A stretch of 64,000 nucleotides of DNA, from the NCBI GenBank assembly GCA_963585895.1, contig OY757915.1:96301905-96365904 (forward strand). Reading direction: 5' to 3'. Shown piece after piece: positions 28,798 through 37,169 of the stretch. The stretch's first letter is position 1; each line of letters begins with the position of its first letter. The notes under the pieces are model-generated. The model made no database searches. It was not told the origin of the DNA and was given only the letters and a program-made list of their open reading frames with translations. The translations under genes were made by a program, and so were the position numbers. Source of the DNA: Sepioteuthis lessoniana (Eukaryota; Mollusca; Cephalopoda; Myopsida; Loliginidae).

Positions 28798-29411
28798 TTA
28801 AAATCTGGTTCCCATAACGCTTAGTCTCACCTTCTCATTGAACCGAACAAAATACTGCTTCCACCCTTACATATCAAGTTAGGGGTAATAAAGAACTTTG
28901 TGAAGGCAATGGACAGGGAAGGCAGCAGGCTTGCTTTTCTCCAGGAGAAGTTCGCATGGATCAGCATGGAGAAACCCAAGGCTGATATATTTGACGACCC
29001 TCAAATAAGAGAACTCATGAAGGACCCAATGTTTGACGAAGCCCTAAGTGAAGCTTAACTGTCTGGTAATCACTGAAGTCAGTAGTTACAAACTTCCTGG
29101 AAAACCAGCGGAATGCAGAATACGAGAAGGAAGTTGAAGAGCTACTGAAGAGTTTCCGCTAAATCAGGGTATGAATGTCAATCAAACTGCACTTTCTGCG
29201 GTCACACTTGGAATATTTCCTAAAGAACTGTGAAGATTTGATTTTAGAGCAGGGTGAGTACTTTCACCAATACATTCACATTATGGAAGAGCGCTACCAA
29301 GACCGGTGGGATGTAAACTTTCTCGCTGACTACTGCTGGTGTTTGAAATGGGACGCAGAGGCTGTCGAGCAAAAGAGGAAGTTCCTGAAAAGACCTTTCA
29401 TCTATAAATAG

Positions 29412-29770
29412 CTTTTTTTGTGTGTATTTTTCAGTTCACTACGGCACAATGTGAGCTTTCTGCGAATATATCAGCCCTAAATTTAGCATTATTTAATTCA
29501 ACAAGAAAATAAACAGTTATAATACTGTTCTGTACATTTTAAGAACTTGTATCTTAAAAATTTTATCTGATTAGAAAGAATGAGTATGATTTTTGGATTC
29601 AACATAAAAACTGCCTTAAAATCAGCTATTATACATTCGACCTTGAAAACATTGCAGGCCAGTATAATTGTTGATGGATTAACAATAATCAGATGATTTC
29701 CTGTCAGGGTTGCCTACCTGAAAAATAACAAAAGAAGAAAAAAGAAAAAAATAGCCTCGTTCTAGAGACA
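29412..29770 (+). other. 3' flank of the gene relic
   Basis: Following the stop at 29409-29411 is A/T-rich sequence with an AATAAA at 29508-29513, which is a plausible old polyadenylation signal. The rest shows no coding potential and may be the 3' untranslated region of the same multicopy family. Confidence 0.4.
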
Positions 29771-29774
29771 CATC

Positions 29775-30000
29775 CTGTATATGAGTTTTGAGTCAAAATA
29801 ATATTCCTATGATACTACAACCTCCTTAATCTCCTGATTTGAGTCTTTGTGACTATTTCCAGTCCCTCAGAATCAACTCAAGCTTCATGGTCACGATTTG
29901 GGAAGCGTTGAGTACATGCAACAGGTCGTCAGGAGAAAATTTACAGCAGTGTCAATTGAATAGGAACAATGTCTTCATCGGTGTTTAGCTTCCTAAGTAA
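29775..30000 (+). pseudogene. Mariner-type transposase C-terminal relic
   Basis: Around 29815 the frame gives LQPP followed by SPDLSLCDYFQSLRI, the third-aspartate motif region (PPYSPDL..CDYF). Downstream residues near 29880-29990 (a GHDFG-type stretch in a shifted frame, then QQCLHRC-like residues) continue the C-terminal domain. Stops and shifts occur. No upstream catalytic region is present. Confidence 0.55.
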
Positions 30001-30002
30001 AG

Positions 30003-30245
30003 TGTGGGTAGTCTCCGTTGCATGATAACTAAAAGTGCTGGACTGTGAGACCATTATATGTAGTTTCGGACTCAAGTTAGGTTATTACGTTCACTTTCAG
30101 ACTAATACCCTTGAGAAAAGTATGAACCTTCTTATCCTCCCCATCCAGTTACAGGTTAAATAGTACGACTACTGTTCTTCTACAAGGATAGATTTGGTAT
30201 TAGATAACCCACGAAGACTGATATGCCATTAAAGAAATAAACAAA
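30003..30245 (+). repeat. SINE family B, sense copy
   Basis: A diverged head (gataactaaaagtgctggac) is followed by a well-kept body (ttattacgttcactttcag, cttgagaaaagtatgaacc) and tail (gatttggtattagataaccc, gatatgccattaaag). Confidence 0.75.
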
Positions 30246-30337
30246 ACAAAACCTAGGAAAAGTTGAAGAAAATTAGGTTGATCATTAAAAATAATTTTTA
30301 CAGTCTCATTACTTAATAGAAAAATCTTGTTTCTGCT

Positions 30338-30572
30338 GATGGTTTGTTTAATGGCCTATCAACTCTTTTTTAGATTATTTAATGCCAAAGCCATTCTCCT
30401 AGAAGAACAGTAGTGGTACTATTTAACCCATAGCTGGGAGGATAAGGGGGTTCATACCTTTCCCAAGGGTATTTGCCCGAAAGTGAACGTAATAGCACGA
30501 CTGGAGTACGAACTCACGTACCACGATTCCGCAATCCATCGCTTTAACCATTACACCACGAGGTCACCCCTT
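30338..30572 (-). repeat. SINE family B, complete antisense copy
   Basis: Tail, body and head are all present in reverse: tttgtttaatggcctatcaa, acccatagctgggaggataa, tttcccaagggtatttgccc, then gagtacgaactcac (B box in reverse) and taaccattacaccacgagg (A box in reverse). It lies 90 bp from the plus-strand copy at 30003, so the two form an inverted SINE pair. Confidence 0.82.
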
Positions 30573-30738
30573 GTTTCTGCTGAGTTATATATTATAAGTT
30601 GGATAGCGCTTTATAGAATTCACATGAAAAAAAAAGAAAGAAAGATATTCAACAAGAATACAAAATTTTTTAAAACCTGCTGAAAGATAAATTACAGAGT
30701 TTTTAGTATGCACAATGAATGCAAATTATATAACTATA

Positions 30739-31021
30739 TAGTGGAACCTCGGTTATCGAACGATTCTCAAGACGAACAATTCTGAGTTCGACCAAAATAT
30801 TTGAGTAAAAAAATGCCTCAGTGATCGAACAAATTTTCCGAGTTTGAGCACACGAGTCGAGCCGATGAAAACGGAACGTGCGTGAATGATTGCCGAAACA
30901 AACTGAACACAACCAAACGCCTGGCCGAGTCTACTCTAGCAGCATGGTTTCAGTTTTCAAACAAATCGGGAGTTGAATATAATTTTAGAACGAATTATGT
31001 TTGACAACCGAGGTTCCACTA
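30739..31021. mobile_element. Tigger/pogo-like MITE
   Basis: The ends are inverted repeats: AGTGGAACCTCGGTT on the left and AACCGAGGTTCCACT on the right, 15 bp perfect and longer with mismatches. The terminus matches the CAGTGGAACCTCGGTT signature of Tigger-type elements (pogo group, Tc1/mariner superfamily), with the first base changed. The length is about 283 bp with no transposase frame. TA precedes the left end; the right flank reads TG, one change from TA. Confidence 0.8.
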
Positions 31022-31159
31022 TGCGTGTGTGTATGTGTGTCCGGTTGATTTGTAGGAGGAGATATTGTATTTTGATATTTAATTTCCATTTTTGCAGTGG
31101 TATATTTAATTTGTTTTTATATGTGGTTGCGTGTTCTCACAAGTCGGAAGGCCGCCATT

Positions 31160-31744
31160 TATAGCTATGGGGATATTATTATTATAATTATTATTATTAT
31201 TATTTTGGGGTTTTTAGGTTTAAGGTTGGTTTTACGTTGGTTGCGTTGGTATTTCGTTGGTTGTTATCCCCTCGCTAAATGTTGATGGAAAATAAAGGTG
31301 GTGGAGAAGAACGACGACGTCGTTAGGTTTAAATGAAGGTTTTAATAGCAGCATGAAGTAAGGGGTTTACACTGGTATGCTGCGAGGCTCGTATAAAGGA
31401 AAGAAGGTAGGAAGTTGTTAGAGTGTATCATCTAATTTGTTTTTAACTAGGATCCCTTGGTCTAGAAGAATAGACCCAAGGGATCCATAAACTAGATGGC
31501 TCTCCTCATAGTGTATGATGGTCCTGCTGTTATTCAGGACAGACGTTAAGACGTCCGTTCCCGTTGAGGATTTCTGAGCGAGAGAAAGTTTCGCGGGCTT
31601 TCTTCAATTTTTGGTGCTGCTAGGAAATATGGTTCAGGCTGAATGGGGCAAGTCATCCTGATTGGGTGAAAATGTTCGGCGACTCTAACGGTCAAATTAA
31701 ATTCTGCGCCAAACAAAAATTCAAGTTTCTTTCTGCTACAGATT
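31160..31744 (+). repeat. Dispersed repeat F, copy 1
   Basis: It starts with an ATT microsatellite (31173-31206) and continues through ttggttttacgttggttgcg, AATAAA at 31291-31296, atgaaggttttaatagcagc, a stem-loop (31430-31497), a segment with gactctaacggtcaaatta, and an end at ttctttctgctacagatt. The same order occurs at 34455-35275, and the beginning recurs at 63929-64000. TG and CA ends are possible, so it may be an LTR, but I see no target duplication or internal coding region. Confidence 0.6.
31430..31497. other. Conserved stem-loop in repeat F copy 1
   Basis: The inner stem pairs GGATCCCTTGGTCTA (31450-31464) with TAGACCCAAGGGATCC (31471-31486) around a 6-base loop, with one bulged C. 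An outer stem pairs ATCTAATTT (31430-31438) with AAACTAGAT (31489-31497), with one mismatch. The second copy of repeat F keeps the fold with paired substitutions (see 34962-35029). Confidence 0.7.
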
Positions 31745-31799
31745 TACCCGGGCTAGGGAGCAGAATCTGCCTTATTTTATCCTTAACTGGGGCGAAGAA

Positions 31800-31975
31800 G
31801 AGATGGTTTGGTGTGTTTGTTTTAATAGCATATCAAATTTTGAGGATTTTAAATACCAAAGTCGTCCTTTTAGAAGAGCAGCAGTGACCCTATTTAACTC
31901 ATAGCTGGGTGGATAAGGAGGTGGAGGATCATACCTTCCCTAAACTGAACATAAAATGGTGACTCTAGCATAGCG
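31800..31975 (-). repeat. SINE family B, antisense partial copy
   Basis: Tail in reverse (gtttgttttaatagcatat, ttttaaataccaaagtcg), then body (taactcatagctgggtgg, ggatcataccttccc, ctgaacataaaatgg). The head is missing. It is inserted just beyond the end of repeat F. Confidence 0.65.
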
Positions 31976-32084
31976 ACGCTGAGCGTACCCTCCAACAGTG
32001 CTGACAGCTGGGGGATTGGCAGCTTGCTCACCATCTTGCTGGGAATATTGTTAGCCATAAGCTGGTGCATCCGAGCTCTGAGGG

Positions 32085-32305
32085 ATGTCCTCATGGTGTA
32101 ATGGTTAAAGCGCAGGTCTACAGAATCGTAATAAGCGAGTTCGAACTCTAGTCGCACTATTACGTTCACTTTCCTTGGGAAAGATATGAACCCCTTTATC
32201 CTCCCAGCTATGGGTTAAACAGTATCTTCTAGAAGGGTGGTTTTGGCATTAAATAACCCATGAAAGGTTGATATGCCATTAAACAAAGAAAACAAACCTA
32301 ACAAA
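32085..32305 (+). repeat. SINE family B, sense copy
   Basis: The head (tcctcatggtgtaatggtta, gagttcgaactctagtcg) is well kept. The body has a small deletion between the actttcc and ttgggaaag parts, and another around agtatcttctag. The tail is complete (ttttggcattaaataaccc, gttgatatgccattaaac). Confidence 0.82.
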
Positions 32306-32625
32306 CTAACCGTGCTCAGTTTATACGTTTAGCCATGTTGAAAACAATACTGTTTGGCCTGACTAGCTGTAAACAGTTTTTCCATGAGCTACCTAACAAT
32401 AAACAAGTTGCTCAGCATATTAAGAGAGCGCTGCTGCTTGGGGAACAGCTGTGATCTGACTGTAAGGTGCTTGATCATTGTTGAATATCTGACCATAACC
32501 CTGCCGATTGTATATTCTCAATAAAATTATCATTGCACTTGAGGTGGGTGAGCTGGATATTGCTTCAATCCCTATAGCAACACTAATAGTGGTTCCTATC
32601 AACCATCAGCTTCCAGTCATTCGAT
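32306..32625. other. Stretch with no recognised element
   Basis: No shared repeat or convincing coding frame is seen between the SINE B copy and the mariner relic. Confidence 0.5.
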
Positions 32626-32629
32626 TTTA

Positions 32630-33760
32630 GAATAAACTTTTATTCCTAAATTAATGAATTTAAACAGTGTTTTAATCCGTCAAAATATGATCCCTGAACA
32701 TCTATGTATTTCTGGCATCGATTAACAAAGTTATCTATGCCTGTAAGATAAAACTCTAAAGGTTTTAAATGCAGTTTATACTTCTCCTTTAGAACAGAAT
32801 GTCTTTTTTTTTTACCTTAAATATAAAAAATTATTTCTAAGAAAAAAATCAAGCCGACCACGTGCAGCACTTGATTTGGCCAGAGTGGAAAAGGGAGAAG
32901 GAATCCCAGACAATACAGCACCAAAAAGCTACCCCCTCTTCTTGTTGAGAACTACTATTGAGACCCTCAGTACGAATTCGGGGACCAAACTGGAGGCACG
33001 AAAACTTAAGCCAACAGAAAGGTTTCGTCACTCGCTTCTTGAATAGCCGGTAAATATTTTAAACAGGCAAGAAGCTTCCCAAGAAATAAAACTAAAATCA
33101 AACGAAAGTTGACTGCTGAAATTCTACCAAGTTAAACGACTGAAAGAAAATTCAACCGAGAATTCTGCTGAAAAGGACTTTAAAGAAGACTCGAAATTAA
33201 ATGTAAACTGAAACATTTCGACAAAACAAAAAAGAAAAGAAAAATACTCAAATTCAAAGAACTTTTCCTCCTGGACATTCTCTCACATAAGTTCCCGCTA
33301 ATTACACAAAAATTTGCAACACTTTATCTTTTCTATCCCTTTCTTTCTTGTTTCTTTTGCATAAAATTCCTTTTTAAAGAATTTATTTTCTGTGTTATCT
33401 TTTCGAATCAGTGACCGAATTAGAGAGCTGCGGAACTTACCATTTGAACTTACGTTTAAAATTACACACTAAAGCCCCCTAAAAACATTACCCAGTTAAA
33501 TACTAAATTTAGCTTTAGTGTCATTCCTTTATATAAATGTGAGTCCCTTTAAATTCCTTTTATATTGCAAATTTTATCTCTTAAATTTCTTTATAAAAGT
33601 GTCCAGATGTTTGAAAAAAATGGTAGTCGGTGGATAAGAGATCAAGAGAATGATGGATGTGATAAACTCATATTCCAATTTAGTGAGTTTCCTCATTGTC
33701 ATCCTGGCAGAATATGACTGAGTATTGTCATGAAGCAAAATTATGACCAAGCTTGAACTC
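32630..33760 (-). pseudogene. Mariner-type transposase relic, split by repeat G
   Basis: On the minus strand, the upstream part (33760-33560) shows, in broken frames, a FCFMTILS stretch that in intact relatives is the LLHDNAR second-aspartate region, then KLTKLEYE-like residues, then YPPTT and FFKHLDTF, the region after the third catalytic residue. The downstream part (32790-32630) has LEFYLTGIDNFVNRC and QKYIDVQGSYFD, the usual mariner C terminus. About 700 bp of repeat G lies between the two parts. Stops and shifts are present in both. This family (FFKHLD type) differs from the one at 35527-36390. Confidence 0.65.
32850..33545 (-). repeat. Dispersed repeat G, copy 1, inserted in a mariner relic
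   Basis: Read on minus it begins with agggggctttagtgtgtaat and aagttccgcag, runs through an A/T-rich body with a TTTC-type alternating pattern, then tttcttgggaagcttcttgc, tattcaagaagcgagtgac, gaaacctttctg, and ends near aaatcaagtgctgcacgtgg. The plus-strand copy at about 37170-38050 has the same order. The exact ends are not fixed. It may be an LTR, but no TG/CA ends with target duplication were confirmed. Confidence 0.55.
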
Positions 33761-33917
33761 AGGAAAACAAATGAAACAAAAAAACCCTAAAAGAAAAAAG
33801 TGATAGAAAATTAACAAAAGGGTATACATTAGGAATGTTAATTTTTGATCCAACTGCTATTAAAATAATACATCAGAATTTAGACAGTTTATACTAAAAT
33901 CAAAGAGTATTTTCCGA

Positions 33918-33918
<1 letters not shown>

Positions 33919-33952
<34 letters not shown>
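33919..33952. repeat. CA/TA microsatellite
   Basis: (CA)n followed by (TA)n, about 34 bp. The surrounding 33770-34290 region shows no other recognised feature. Confidence 0.9.
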
Positions 33953-34292
33953 CCAGTAATATCCAGTCAGTGTCCGAAGACAGTGGGTGTGGATTATTCG
34001 TGTATAGAATAAATGAGGAATATCATATAAATCTATGTGAGTGCTCGATGTGTGGTTATTGTTACATATCTTTTTCCTTCTAGGTCTGTGTAACAAAATT
34101 CACATACAGAGCGTATACAGTGCAATTAGAAGGAAACTCAAACCTGGTTAAATTGTCATTATAAATTTATTTCGCCGGAGAATATCATTATACTCTCCGT
34201 CTCCTCGGATGACTATACATGTTTAACTTGAGGTTGCAAAACAGCAAATGTGGATTACAGTCTATGGGAGTAAAGGGGAATTCGACAGTATG

Positions 34293-34372
34293 AAGAAAAT
34301 AGAAAAACAAAGTAATCTACAAGTGATGAATTTATTACGAAGGAAAGTCGACGTTTTCTTCGTTTTCTTCTT
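34293..34372 (-). repeat. Penelope-like terminal piece, inverted copy
   Basis: The sequence gaaaatagaaaaacaaagta, then gaatttattacgaaggaaag, then tcgacgttttc is the reverse complement (with changes) of 35408-35481. The two pieces face each other across repeat F copy 2. Confidence 0.6.
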
Positions 34373-34454
34373 CTTCTTAATCCGTTGTATATCTTAGAAG
34401 TTCCATATATTTAAACATAAATGCCCATGCCAATAGTTTTTCGAAAAAGAACGC

Positions 34455-35275
34455 TGATAGAATGATTTTTTTAGCGAGGAAGAGTTGTTACGTTGTTACG
34501 TTAGTTCTTCGCTATGTTGTTGTAAATAAAGGAGATGGAACGAGATATCAAAAAGTTTTTATGAAGGTTTAATGGCAGCCAGAATAAAGGGGACCTTTAT
34601 GCTGCAAGTCTCGTAGAAAGGAAGGAAGGAAGGAAATAGTTATTGAGTTGAGAAGGAATTATAGCAGCTAAATGCCTGAGTGAATGTGCGTCGCTACTGT
34701 CAAGGCATTGTTGAATGTCTGAACTGAATATGCGTCGCAATAGATGTAGCAAAAGTCGTGTTTGCTGGTTAAGGACGGGAATAATGTAGTCACCCATAAA
34801 TGTGTGGTCCTGGTTGTTGTAGGAGAGAGGCATGAAAGTCTCCAGAAAATGTTGCCCAGGAATGAGGTAGCTGGATGTCTGAGCGAAATTACGCGTCACT
34901 GCAGACATAGGAAAAATTAGAGGCGACATAAATGTGTTCCTGTATGTGGCGAATTAAATGCATCTAATTTATGTTCAACTGGGAACCCTTAGTCTAAGAG
35001 AGTAGACTCAAAAGGTTCATAAATTAGACGGCTTTCCTCATGGTGTTGTGATTCTGCTGTTATGAAGGGAGCGGACAGAAAGTATGTCCGTCCAGTTCGA
35101 AAGGTTCTGAGGAAGAGATAGTTTGGCGGGCATTCACCATTTTTGTGTTGTCCGGGAAAAGGGTCCGGGCTGAATAGAATAAATCATCCTCATTGGGCAA
35201 AAATATGCGACGACCATAACGGTCAAATTAATTTGCGCACCAAACAAAAATACGAAGTTCTTTCTGCTACAGATT
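34455..35275 (+). repeat. Dispersed repeat F, copy 2
   Basis: It matches copy 1 through tgttgttacgttagttcttc, AATAAA at 34525-34530, tatgaaggtttaatggcagc, tttatgctgcaagtctcgta, the stem-loop at 34962-35029, and the ending caaattaatttgcgcacc, gttctttctgctacagatt. It carries about 300 bp (about 34640-34955) that copy 1 lacks. It therefore represents a longer subfamily, or copy 1 has a deletion. Confidence 0.6.
34962..35029. other. Conserved stem-loop in repeat F copy 2
   Basis: GAACCCTTAGTCTA (34983-34996) pairs with TAGACTCAAAAGGTTC (35003-35018) around a 6-base loop. ATCTAATTT (34962-34970) pairs with AAATTAGAC (35021-35029) outside it. Compared with copy 1, one G-C pair has become A-T and one T-A pair has become A-T, so pairing is maintained at those positions. 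Confidence 0.65.
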
Positions 35276-35359
35276 GAACGGTTATATGATTTTTCTTTGT
35301 ATATATATTTTCTTTTCTCCTGTTATTGTATTTTATCAAACATCTATTGTTGTTCTACC

Positions 35360-35474
35360 AACACTTGTTTCACCATCTTAATGTCCTGATGAGGGTTCAT
35401 TAAAACCGAAATGTCTTAACGTTGACTTTCCTCCGAAATAAATTCTTCATTTTTGGATTACTTTGTTTTTCTAT

Positions 35475-35481
<7 letters not shown>
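35360..35481 (+). repeat. Penelope-like terminal piece with hammerhead-like core
   Basis: CTGATGA (35386-35392), a small hairpin (GGGTT, loop, AACC, 35393-35407) and GAAA (35408-35411) reproduce the conserved core of a hammerhead ribozyme. Then tgacgttg-like sequence, actttcctccgaaataaat and ctttgtttttctattctc follow. Hammerhead motifs are known in the terminal repeats of Penelope-like elements. Stems I and III are not convincing here, so the copy may be degenerate. Confidence 0.5.
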
Positions 35482-35514
<33 letters not shown>

Positions 35515-35515
35515 C
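35475..35515. repeat. CT/AT microsatellite
   Basis: (CT)n followed by (AT)n, immediately before the left end of the mariner element. Confidence 0.9.
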
Positions 35516-35526
35516 ACGTGATGCAT

Positions 35527-36390
35527 TCAATAAGTTTCCAGACTTTTTTTGTACGGGCATCTTGAAAATTCACTATGTTATTGCTATGCATCTTATGAGA
35601 TGACTGACAAATTTTTATGATTTCAGGTTCAAATCAATAGCTACAGCAGCAATTGGAATACACCCTACTAAAGCCTGATTGTCACAGCTGGTGAATTTCA
35701 AAAATGCAATCTGGACGTGAGGACACTTTAGAAAAACGATATGCAATAATATTCTGTTTGAAACTTGGAAAAAACGTATGGAATGCTTCAGACTGCTTTT
35801 CGACCATCTTGCATGAATCGAGCATCAGTTTTTGAGTGGCATAAGAGATTCAAGGAAGGCAAGGAGTATGTGAGAGATAATGAGAGGTGTGGGAGGAGTA
35901 AGGAAGTCAGTACACCAGAATTGATTGGCCAAACAGTTAGGGTTAGGGTTACTATGTTGAGGTTTTAAGGGAGTTCAGGAAGAGATTCCTAGGGAAGAGG
36001 CCAACACTCTTGAAATCGGGTCAGTAGCATTTCCACCAGGACAATGCACCAGTCCACAACTCCGTCCTTGTCACAGACTATTTGAGCAAGATGGGTATCA
36101 AGACAGTTCCTCAGCCTCCCTATAGTCCAGATCTTGCTCCCTGTGACTTTTGCTTATTCCCTAAGCTCAGAGGCTGTCATTATGAGACAATTGAGGAGAT
36201 GAAAGAGGCTGTGACGAAGGTCATTGACACGCTCACACAAGAGGACTTCTATGGGGCCTTGCAGAAGATGTTGGAACGGTACAACAAGTGCATTGCAGCC
36301 GGAGGAGGTTACTTCGAAGGAGACTAGAGTTTCATGTGTGTACTATCAATAAAAGTGCCCATACGAAAAATGTTTGGAAACTTATTTAAT
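35527..36390 (+). mobile_element. Mariner element with intact ends and a deleted catalytic centre
   Basis: The ends form inverted repeats of about 30 bp: left aataagtttccagac and gtacgggca, right tgcccatacg and gtttggaaacttatt. The transposase starts at ATG 35704 (MQSGREDTLEKRYAII). It shifts frame in an A-run near 35770 and continues with YGMLQTAF, NRASVFEWHKRFKEGKE (helix-turn-helix region). At about 35935 the frame jumps to a C-terminal part with HQDNAPVHNS (second aspartate) in a frame interrupted by a stop, then QPPYSPDLAPCDFCLFPKLR (third aspartate), and ends YNKCIAAGGGYFEGD at the stop 36325-36327. Roughly 190 residues including the first catalytic aspartate are missing. At the joint lies GTTAGGGTTAGGGTT. 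AATAAA follows the stop (near 36348). The element cannot make active transposase. Confidence 0.85.
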
Positions 36391-36404
36391 AATCCTCATA
36401 TATA

Positions 36405-36965
36405 TATATTTAATTTTTGCTGAATTATTATTTTTGATTAAAAGCTAATAAAATTATTTTTTTTTAATGAGGCCCCGATGGTGTGTGGCCCTCAGCTTTA
36501 CCTTAGCTTATAAGACCAGCCCGGGTTATTTCTACAACTGCCATAAAAATCAACCCAAATTTTTAAAATGAACGAGAAATACAAACTTTTTACAAAAATT
36601 AGCTTTTATAAAAACTGTTTGCTTTTTTAAAAATCATTAGCTAGACGGTATTTTTTATTAATTCTACCATTATGCATATGCTGAGAGGATGAATGTAGCT
36701 TCTGTTTTATTTTGGAAAAAAAAAGGAAAAGAAAGGAATTTGTACAAAAAACCTATTGTTACACTGAAAGAGAATATCTGCAACCCAGAGTAAATTAATA
36801 AATAAGAGATTTATTTATAGGCATGTCCACGGGCGTTTGACAAACATGCGACATGTCTTGATAAAAGTGTCTTACACTTGTTACATTAATTTTACTGTAG
36901 TAAACATCATGTTATTCACAAGAAGAATTATTTGAAAAAATCTTCCATAAAAATTATTTGTACAA
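36405..36965. other. Stretch with no recognised element
   Basis: A/T-rich and non-coding as far as I can tell. Confidence 0.5.
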
Positions 36966-36969
36966 TAGA

Positions 36970-37120
36970 GATTGTATGCTACTCCTTGCGAGCTTTTCAC
37001 ACCATTGTTAGCAGGTGGTCTTTCACAGGAGTCTAAGTGACAACAAGTCTTCTCAGGTCTCCAGGACTTTGTATTTAAGTCGATCTTAACAATGCTGTGG
37101 TCTGGATGACCTCGATTCTT
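36970..37120 (-). pseudogene. Short relic of a mobile-element protein
   Basis: On minus, one frame gives PGDLRRLVVT, a stop, then TPVKDHLLTMV. I associate this peptide pattern with repetitive mobile-element reading frames in invertebrates, but cannot place it in a specific protein. It is too short and broken to be a gene. Confidence 0.25.
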
Positions 37121-37169
37121 TCTCTGATTTCCAGTTCCTCCAGTCTTTTTTTCAGGCCTTTGGAGACCA

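Larger units (their letters stand above)
26847..29411 (+). pseudogene. Decayed copy of a multicopy zinc-finger-like protein gene
   Basis: The protein starts MDRKCKNNPDRFCYICG at 26847. A Cys-x2-Cys pair (CYICG) and a later CCKTC-type pair near 27010 (the frame is shifted there) look like a zinc-binding N-terminal domain. Acidic and linker regions follow (VPEPDGNMEYSSDS near 27235), then LVYCNNIAGLI near 27530. After the solo LTR it resumes with EWRLFIDSPSRS near 28168, MNHLLCAVNYQEHKW near 28290, and a C-terminal part ending ERYQDRWDVNFLADYC (29289-29411). I recognise this as a family that recurs in many invertebrate genomes and is annotated only as uncharacterised; the function is unknown and it may be transposon-borne. 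Frameshifts, stops (for example near 26938 and 27380), a 569-bp solo LTR and a 340-bp insert make this copy non-functional. Confidence 0.65.

Noticed and set aside
34597-34929. A 110-codon minus-strand frame.
   Set aside because: It lies within repeat F copy 2, has no recognised motif, and the corresponding part is absent from copy 1. Probably chance.
35936-35955. TTAGGG-like stretch as evidence of a chromosome end.
   Set aside because: It has only about two and a half units and lies inside a mariner element, so it is interstitial at most.
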